44,258 nt of DNA, from the NCBI RefSeq assembly GCF_000172555.1, contig NZ_ABOX02000055.1:1-44258 (forward strand). The letters are read 5' to 3'. Both the position numbers and the translations under genes were made by a program. The stretch comes from Pedosphaera parvula Ellin514 (lineage in GTDB: Bacteria; Verrucomicrobiota; Verrucomicrobiia; Limisphaerales; Pedosphaeraceae). The first letter of the stretch is position 1; every line of letters begins with the position of its first letter. Below the pieces are notes generated by a model. That model did not search any database, was not told the DNA's origin, and saw only the letters and a program-made list of their open reading frames with translations. Positions 25,503 through 32,800 of this stretch are shown in pieces.

Positions 25503-28319
25503 TCATGGAGCGAATGAAGTGCCGGCTTGCGGGGAGGTGCTTAGTTTGCTGATGGCCGCTTTCAGTTCAGCGACGGTTTTTTCGAGGGTTTCGATGCGGG
25601 TGTCGCGTTCAGATAAGAGTTGGCGCATTTGCTGCACTGCGTTCGTTGAGGTGCCTTCGTGGGCTTTTACAAAGCAGAGGACAGTGCCGGTTTGTGTGCC
25701 GCGGCTTAGGTTCTCAGCAGTAAAGTTGTCCAAGGCGATGCCGATGGTTGAGCCGGTGCCGGTCGAGCGCATCGCGATGCCGGGAATGGAGGATGGGGCG
25801 AGGGTATCGCCAATGTGGACGGGGCCGTTTTCCAGGGAAACCTTGACGGGGACGCGTCCGGCGAGGACGAGAGGTTTGCCGGTGAGGGGAGCATCAACAG
25901 ATTTTCCGTTCGCATTGATGATGAATCCGCTGGTGCCGTCAGAGATAACGCCGAGGATGCCTTGGTTGTCTTTGCCGCAGCGGATGACGCTTTCGCGGCG
26001 CAAGGGATCGGCGCAGACGATGTCGCCGGCTTCCACATTGTCGGCGGCAGGAATCGTCTCGGCGAGATCCGGCGTGGTGCTGGCGAGGAACGAGCCGACG
26101 GCCCGGACATTGCCGGTGTTATCAATCGACATGCGATCACCAATCCCGCTCTGCCAAAAGGAGGCCTTGCCGTTTAAGGCATAAAAAGACCACTGCCCAT
26201 AGGTAGCCACCCCACCACGATCGTAGATATTAAGTTCGGCATTGGGGCCGGTGGAGATGAACATACCGCCGTAGACAGTGCCATTGGCGATGATGTTGCT
26301 GTTGACCGTCAACGTTCCGGCTGCCGTATTGATGTTGCTGGCTGTCACCGTTCCAGACACCGTGAGATTGGTGAGGGTGGCGCTGGATGTAATGATATTC
26401 GCGGGCAACTGGGCCGTCGGCACCGTTCCAGTGGTTAACTGCGAGGCGTTCAGGTTGGTCAAACCGCTTCCGTTGCCAGTAAACGTGCCGGTAGACGATC
26501 CAGAAAATGAACCAGCAAATGAGCCACCCAATGTGACACCGTTCTCGGTATTGGTCACTACTGCAGTTGGTAACCGCGCCAGCGGAACTGTACCGGAGGT
26601 AATTTGGCTTGCATTCAAGCTGGTCAACCCGGTGCCGTTGCCGGAGAAACTTCCATTATAGGCATAGATGAATCTCGGCGTGTTCGTCAGCACAGTCAGA
26701 GTGTTGGCATTGTGATTCGCACAAATCAAATCCACCAGACCGTCACCATTGACATTGGTTGCCACGACTGACACTGGAGCCTCGCCCACATCGAAAGTAT
26801 TGAAAAGGCCAAAATGCCCGGTGCCGTTGTTGGTCAGGACCGTCAGAATGGTGCTGCCCGAATCCGCACAGATCAAATCCACCTGACCGTCGCCGTTGAC
26901 ATCCGCCGCCGCAACCGAATACGGCGTTGGTCCCGCGCCCAGTGTAGAAGAAAGGGCGAAATGTCCCGCACCATCGTTGATCAGCACACTCAGCGAGCTA
27001 ACACTCATGTTCACGCTGATCAAATCCACCTTGCCGTCACCATTGACATCCGCTGCCGTGACCGAACCCGGACCAAAGCCCACGCCCGGCGAAGCGGAAA
27101 GGACAAAATGCCCCGTGCCGTCATTGGTCAGCACGGTGAGGGAGTTGCCACTAAAATTCGCACTGATCAAATCCGCCTTGCCATCACCGTTGACATCTGC
27201 CGCCGTAACGCCAAACGTTCCGCTGCCCGCGCCTGGCGAAGCGGAGACGGCAAAATGCCCGCTGCCGTCATTGGTCAGCACAGTGAGGGAGTTGCCACCA
27301 GAATTTGCACTGATCAAATCCACCTTGCTGTCACCGTTTATATCCGTCGCGATAACGCAATGCGGAAAACTGCCCACGCTCAGCAAAGCCGAAAAGATAA
27401 ATTGCCCGGTACCGGTATTAGTAAGCACGGTGAGGGTACTGTCATTTTGATTCGCACTGATCAAATCCACCTTGCCGTCGCCATTGACATCCGCTGCCGC
27501 GACTGAAGTCGGAGCGACTCCCACGCCCAGCGAAGCCGAAAGGGCAAAATTCCCCGCGCCGTCATTGGTCAGCACTGTCAGGTTGCCATTTTGATTGTTA
27601 GGGCCGTTATTTGCGCAGATCAAATCCAGCTTGCCGTCGCCATTGACATCGGCTGCCACGACCGAATTCGGACCAAGGCCTGTGCCCAGAAAAGCGGAGC
27701 GCACGAAGTTTCCCGAGGGGAGAGCGGTCGCGGCGATGGTGCCGCTGGAATTAACGCTCGCCAGATTGATATTGGTCACGCCGGCACCATCGCCGCTAAA
27801 CGTGCCGGTCAAATTCATTCCGGTCGCATTGTTGGTCACCACCGTTGGCGGCAATTGCGCCAGAGCAATCGTGCCGCTAATGTTCGTCGCAGCAATCGAA
27901 TCGGCGCTGGCCGCAGTCTGGGCCGTGCCTGCATTGGGAGCGAAGATCGCGTAAGGGGCTGGCGTCACCGGCTGAAGCGGAGCCAGCATGACATAAGGAT
28001 TTACGTTGCCATTGGTGCGCGCGCCGATTTGCAGCCAGTAATTGCTGCCGGTGAAAACACCTGCGCCGAAATCGAGCGTCGCGGTGAATAGGCCGTTACT
28101 AACGGCAGTGGCGCTGTTCGTGATTGGCCCGGCAACGGTGTTGCCGTTGATGCTGGCGTCAAACAAGGTAAACGTCAGATCAAAACTGCCATTAGCGGGA
28201 ACGCCATTATTTTGCAAATGGCCTTGATAGCTAAACGCGGTTCCCTGGGCCGAGGCTGACAAGGAGGTGAAGAAAAGTTGGCAGAGGGCAAGACAAGAGA
28301 AGAGATGCTTTAGTTTCAT
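25503..28319 (-). CDS. Giant secreted VCBS/FG-GAP repeat protein with Peptidase_G2-like tail
   Basis: This 938-residue exported protein has a signal peptide (MKLKHLFSCLALCQLFFTSL, cleavage near SASAQ) and the same N-terminal module as the gene at 22244-25219 (about 28-135). Seven VCBS/FG-GAP repeats of about 47 residues (about 205-545) follow, each with a calcium-loop motif like AADVNGDGKVDLI; repeats 3 and 7 are degenerate. 'GSFSGNGTGLTSLNASQITS' low-complexity modules occupy about 545-680. The region about 745-885 (DLAETIPAADNVEAGDIVCA, KDNQGILGVIS, LVLAGRVPVKVSLENGPVHI, GDTLAPSSIPGIAM) resembles the Peptidase_G2/IMC-like C-terminal module of fibre proteins. A coiled coil (about 893-920) ends it. 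A calcium-binding surface fibre or adhesin is likely by inference. Confidence 0.87.
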   Translation of the reverse strand: MKLKHLFSCLALCQLFFTSLSASAQGTAFSYQGHLQNNGVPANGSFDLTFTLFDASINGNTVAGPITNSATAVSNGLFTATLDFGAGVFTGSNYWLQIGARTNGNVNPYVMLAPLQPVTPAPYAIFAPNAGTAQTAASADSIAATNISGTIALAQLPPTVVTNNATGMNLTGTFSGDGAGVTNINLASVNSSGTIAATALPSGNFVRSAFLGTGLGPNSVVAADVNGDGKLDLICANNGPNNQNGNLTVLTNDGAGNFALSASLGVGVAPTSVAAADVNGDGKVDLISANQNDSTLTVLTNTGTGQFIFSALLSVGSFPHCVIATDINGDSKVDLISANSGGNSLTVLTNDGSGHFAVSASPGAGSGTFGVTAADVNGDGKADLISANFSGNSLTVLTNDGTGHFVLSASPGVGFGPGSVTAADVNGDGKVDLISVNMSVSSLSVLINDGAGHFALSSTLGAGPTPYSVAAADVNGDGQVDLICADSGSTILTVLTNNGTGHFGLFNTFDVGEAPVSVVATNVNGDGLVDLICANHNANTLTVLTNTPRFIYAYNGSFSGNGTGLTSLNASQITSGTVPLARLPTAVVTNTENGVTLGGSFAGSFSGSSTGTFTGNGSGLTNLNASQLTTGTVPTAQLPANIITSSATLTNLTVSGTVTASNINTAAGTLTVNSNIIANGTVYGGMFISTGPNAELNIYDRGGVATYGQWSFYALNGKASFWQSGIGDRMSIDNTGNVRAVGSFLASTTPDLAETIPAADNVEAGDIVCADPLRRESVIRCGKDNQGILGVISDGTSGFIINANGKSVDAPLTGKPLVLAGRVPVKVSLENGPVHIGDTLAPSSIPGIAMRSTGTGSTIGIALDNFTAENLSRGTQTGTVLCFVKAHEGTSTNAVQQMRQLLSERDTRIETLEKTVAELKAAISKLSTSPQAGTSFAP

Positions 28320-28409
28320 GGTTGAGTCTGCGTCGGCCGTACGTCTTTTGAGTTTGATTCAAACGTCGAATCAGCGGCTGTTCTTGGCCATGGAAACGCC
28401 AGCACCCGC
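28320..28409 (-). promoter_or_regulatory. Conserved upstream block, copy 2
   Basis: About 90 bp before the start at 28319, nearly identical to 25220-25310. It keeps the GATTC-N7-GAATC inverted repeat (28356-28372). It probably gives the two surface-protein genes the same control. Confidence 0.65.
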
Positions 28410-28698
28410 ACTTTCTGTAATTAAAGGGGGTGTGCTAGTCAAGGGCGAACGCGAACTCTTCCTTTCTAAAGCGCAAGAAGTGCGCTACGGCTCACAGGGC
28501 CTTCGGGTTGGTTTTATGAGGAAGATTGGGATTCAAATGCTGCAAAGATTTTTGAGGGTTGGACGATGTATGCCCACCCCTCGTTGAATTGTAAACAATG
28601 ATTCGCGAGACTTTTAAAAAGTCTTGATCTCATGCGTAAGCTTATTAATCATCGGTGAGTTTTGGGTGTTCCAGTTCTCGTTGTAATCATTTTGGTTC
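28410..28698. other. Intergenic region upstream of the split metalloprotease
   Basis: About 290 bp between divergent genes. A 17-base palindrome (AGACTTTT-A-AAAAGTCT, 28608-28624) lies about 75 bp before the protease start and could be an operator. No RNA gene seen. Confidence 0.4.
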
Positions 28699-29865
28699 AT
28701 GAAAAAATTAGTTGTTGTCCTTTGTGCGATCTTGGGCGTAACAGTCGTATTCTTGACGAGAAAGCCGTCATCCAGCAATGCGGTTACCGAGGTTCCTATA
28801 CCACTCACCACGACTCAAGCGACGTCCTCTCCAAAGCAGACTGTCCAGAAGCCGTCGGCGTCAACGCGAGATTCAAAAGCGGTCGGCAGCGTCGCTCCCG
28901 GGGCTTCGCAACAGTTCGCGGCATGGCTTGCGGTGTTTGATGCGAGGTCGGCGACGCCGGAGAAAATAGCGATAGGCCAAAAGCTGGCGGAGGCACGACG
29001 GGAGGAGATGAAGCAACTTATGCGCGACAATCCGCGTGAGGCTCTGGCACAGTCGGTTTCGTTGCATCAATGGGAGGCGTTGCCGCAATCAATTCGTGAG
29101 CAGGTGGAGAAACCTTTTAGCGAAATAGCAGATTACGATGTTTTATCTGATTGCCGGTCGACGGATGAGAAGCGGGAGTCGACGATGGCGACGCAGTTTG
29201 TCCGGGGTGAAGGCAAGGTTAATGTTTTTGGGTTATTCGAGGGAGTGCCATCCAAGACCGGTCTGCCGGTGCAAGGGATTTCGTTGGATGGAGAAGTGGT
29301 GTTGCGGAATGAGGTGTTGCAGGTGTTGGATGACGCTGATGCAGCAGCTGCGAGAAAGATGTTTGCAGAGGGGAATCCGGCGGATGAATCGTTGGTGACG
29401 GGTAAGAAGATTTCCGGTGGGAAGATTACAATACTGTGGGGCGGGAAAGTGTTCACTTTCGCGAGCACGGAGGAGTTGAATGAGGTGGAGAGCGCAATGG
29501 AGCAAGCGAGGGCGCAGGTTGGGCCTAACACGATGCAGGCCGTGATGGGGGTATATGCTACTGCGGCGTGGGGAGGGACGGGACAGAGCAGTGGTAATCC
29601 GACGACGATCAAGCCGCTTTCGTTTAATCCCGCCTGGTCAGCAACGCCCAAGAAGGTGCTGGTGGTACGCGTGGATTATACGCCACCAGCAAGCAATCCT
29701 TACACATTGACGATGCTGACCAATCTTTATGCGTCTGCGTCTAATTGTTACCTTGAGATGTCGTACAGCAATACCTGGTTGATTCCGACTTATGCGACGC
29801 AGGTGGTGCAGTTGCCCCATCCCGGCGAGCTATTATTTTACGAACAGCACTTACACTGCCAATAG
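28699..29865 (+). CDS. N-terminal part of a secreted M11-type metalloprotease (frame broken)
   Basis: This 388-residue frame begins with an N-terminal hydrophobic segment (KLVVVLCAILGVTVVFL) that acts as signal peptide or anchor, then a Ser/Thr/Pro-rich stretch and a helical, charged propeptide-like region (about 60-300). From about residue 300 it enters a metalloprotease fold (KKVLVVRVDYTPPASNPYTL, YLEMSYSNTWLIPTYA). After QLPHP (29821-29823) the frame turns to an unrelated tail GELLFYEQHLHCQ and stops. The next base in the +1 frame continues the protease (ASYYFTNSTYT), so this ORF and the next are one gene split by one extra base, probably a G at 29824-29825. The true coding part of this frame ends near 29823. 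It could be a real frameshift mutation, a sequencing error, or less likely programmed frameshifting. Confidence 0.85.
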   Translation: MKKLVVVLCAILGVTVVFLTRKPSSSNAVTEVPIPLTTTQATSSPKQTVQKPSASTRDSKAVGSVAPGASQQFAAWLAVFDARSATPEKIAIGQKLAEARREEMKQLMRDNPREALAQSVSLHQWEALPQSIREQVEKPFSEIADYDVLSDCRSTDEKRESTMATQFVRGEGKVNVFGLFEGVPSKTGLPVQGISLDGEVVLRNEVLQVLDDADAAAARKMFAEGNPADESLVTGKKISGGKITILWGGKVFTFASTEELNEVESAMEQARAQVGPNTMQAVMGVYATAAWGGTGQSSGNPTTIKPLSFNPAWSATPKKVLVVRVDYTPPASNPYTLTMLTNLYASASNCYLEMSYSNTWLIPTYATQVVQLPHPGELLFYEQHLHCQ

Positions 29866-32800
29866 CCAGGGGAATCTTGTGATTGTGGAAGGGTTGGCTG
29901 CCATCATTGCGGCAGGGTTGCAGACAACCAACTACGACACGGTTCATTTGCTCGCGCCAGATCCGTTGTCCTATGGAGGGGCGTTTGCGGCGATCGGGGG
30001 AAATTTTGCCTGGTTTAATGGCGTCATGCCGACCAATGTGATTGTACATGAGACCGGTCACAATTACGGACTGGGCCATGCAAATTCCATGCAGGACTTT
30101 ACGTCAAGTTGGTTGCTCAGCCCCAAGAGATCCAATGGTTCGTGGGTTGGTTCTGCGGAGTATGCTGACATTTATGACATGATGGGAGGCAGTGGGCCGC
30201 ACGCACCGTTTCCGAATAGTCATTTTCATGCCCGAGCCAAATATATGCTCAATTGGATTCCGCCTGGTCAGGTGGTGGATGCGACCACCAATGGTGTCTA
30301 TCGCATCTATTGCTTTGATCATCTGGAAACGCGTGCACTGGGGAAGCCAATGGCATTGCGTCTGACGGCAAATGGTGTGGAGATCTTTGGTGGTTTTCGC
30401 GAGCGCTACGCGAGTGCGCCTGATACGTCTGGGTTGTGCCTCGTGACAGGGGATGATCTATCTCGTGGCGGCCCGTCTCAATACCTTATCGATACCGTTC
30501 CTCTGCCCGTTGTGAGCAACAACGTGGTGGTGAAAGATTTAGAGGACTCTCCGCTGGGGGTTGGTCAGTGGTGGGAAGATCCTTCGGGAACATTTCGTCT
30601 TCACACGGTTGCTCTTGGTGGAACCGGAGCGAATGCTTATGTGGATGTACAGGTGGAGAAGCTCGACAGCAATCCATTACAACTTTTCACGGATGCCACA
30701 CTGCGCACGAACGGATTGATGGGGAGTTACGTCAGTCGAAACCTTATGGCGACCAATCAGTTGGATTGGCGTGGGAATCAGACTATTTCGGGGCGGCGCG
30801 TGGATAAAACCCTTGATTTTGGGACTCCAGACTGGGGCAATAGTGCATCTGTTGGCATTACAGGTGGAAATGCCACGAACTGGGATAACTTTTCCGTGCA
30901 ATGGGATGGCGTGCTCGTGGTGAACCAGACAGTTGATGTAGTTCTGCGCAGTGATGATTGCAGCCAGATGTGGATTGATCTGAACCATGATGGCGTCTTT
31001 GCCACCAGTGGGCCGGAGTTCATTAATAACAATTGGGGCATTGGTCAATCAGCAACCGATTCCGCAGCAACGACGTTGAAACCGGGGACTTATGCGATAC
31101 GCATCCAGTACGTGGAAGGCGGAGGAGATAATGTTCTGAGATTGTTGACTACTGTGGAACCCTTTTCCGTGTATGCGGATGCCAATCTGACGACAAACGG
31201 TTTAGTGGGTAGTTACGTGAACACCAGCCTGCGCAGCGTTTCGGCGCAAACTGACTGGCGCACGTCGCAGACCATCGCTGGAACGCGGATTGACGCGTAT
31301 CCGGGGTTCTTCGACAGCGGCTGGGGTGATCGCACGACACTCCATCTCACGGGAGGAACCACCAATACCGATTGGGAAAATTTCTCGGTGCAATGGGACG
31401 GGTGGATTCAGGTCACGACGCCGATGACATTTGCTTCGCGCAGTGACGATGGCTCGCGGTTCTGGATCGACTTGAACAAAGATGGATCGTTCGGAAGCGC
31501 GGCACCGGAACTGGTGACCAATCACTGGGGTGTTCCAATGTCGGGAGAAATTTGGAGCGGCATGACTCCGGTGGTTAATCCCGGTAATTACCGCATTCGC
31601 ATTCAATATGAAGAAGGCAGTGGTGGAAACACGTTCGTACTCGCAGGACAAAAGGCGTGGACATCGCCAAGTTGTGCCGGCGGACAGACTTTGATCGTGG
31701 ACACGACGGCGAGTGAAGGTCCTGGGTCTCTTAGCGAGGCGATCAATACTTTGAACCAATGCGGCAGCGGAACTATCCAGATTACTGCTGCTGGCACGAT
31801 TCATTGTCCACCGTCGTTTAATCCAGCCATCCAAGGCCAGATAACGATTCAAGGACCGGGTGCGGGTTTGCTGCAACTGAGTGGTACGAATGCCCTGGGG
31901 GTGAGCAGCAATCTGTTTACGGTGGCCACTAATGGTTCGCTCATGCTCAGCGGGATGACATTGGCAGACGCGAACGGCATTTTCAACAGCGCCGGGACGA
32001 TCAATATGACCAATTGCACACTGGCTAATTTCGGGCCTTCATCGTCGGGTGTGGGTGCAGCGATTTATGTGACGGGGACACTGCGGCTGACGAACTGTGT
32101 TTTTGGCGCGCTGAAAGCATCCGCGACGAACGGCATGTTCGAAGTGCCACCGGGACAAACACTGGTATTGACGGGCTGTGGCACCCTGGGATTAACCAAT
32201 GGATTTCTCTGCAACTTTGGGACGACAGTGTTGAATGGTTTCACGGCGCATGATGGTGGGGCGGTGCGTGTCGGTGAAGGGTCCATGATTTACAATGCGG
32301 GTTCGTTGGTAGTAACCAACAGCCTGTTCACCAATGCTTTTGCGACTGGCGGTGCGATCGAAGTCGCGGCGAGCGGCACATTGACGGTGGCGAACAGCAC
32401 GTTCTCGGGTGTGAAAGGCGGCGCGATTTGCAATCGGGGGTTGACGATTGTGAATGGAACCCTGCTGACCAATTGTGTCTCTGGTATCATGCGAACTGGT
32501 GGCGCCATTTACAACGCGGGCTCTTTGCGGGTCACGAATTGTGTCTTTTCAGGGAATATTGCGGCGGGCGGAAATGGCGGAGGTGTTACCTCCGGTAACT
32601 GGGGTGGAGGCGGGGGTGGAGGCGGAGGTTTCGGTGGTGCCATTCATAATGAAGCCGGCGTTACTGTTGCACAAGGCTGCACGTTTCTGAACAACCAGGC
32701 ACGTGGCGGTGATGGCGGACATGGAGGTGTCGTCGCGAGTTATACGATACCTTATCCTGGCGGCACAGGTGGTTCTCCGCAAGGTGGCGTGGCACCAACA

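Noticed and set aside
26814-27506. Long plus-strand ORF opposite the VCBS repeats
   Set aside because: It mirrors the 140-bp coding repeats on the other strand and has no start signal or homology.
26680-27710. Regularly spaced repeats that could suggest a CRISPR array
   Set aside because: Units are about 140 bp, in frame and encode VCBS repeats with calcium loops; no short repeat/spacer pattern.
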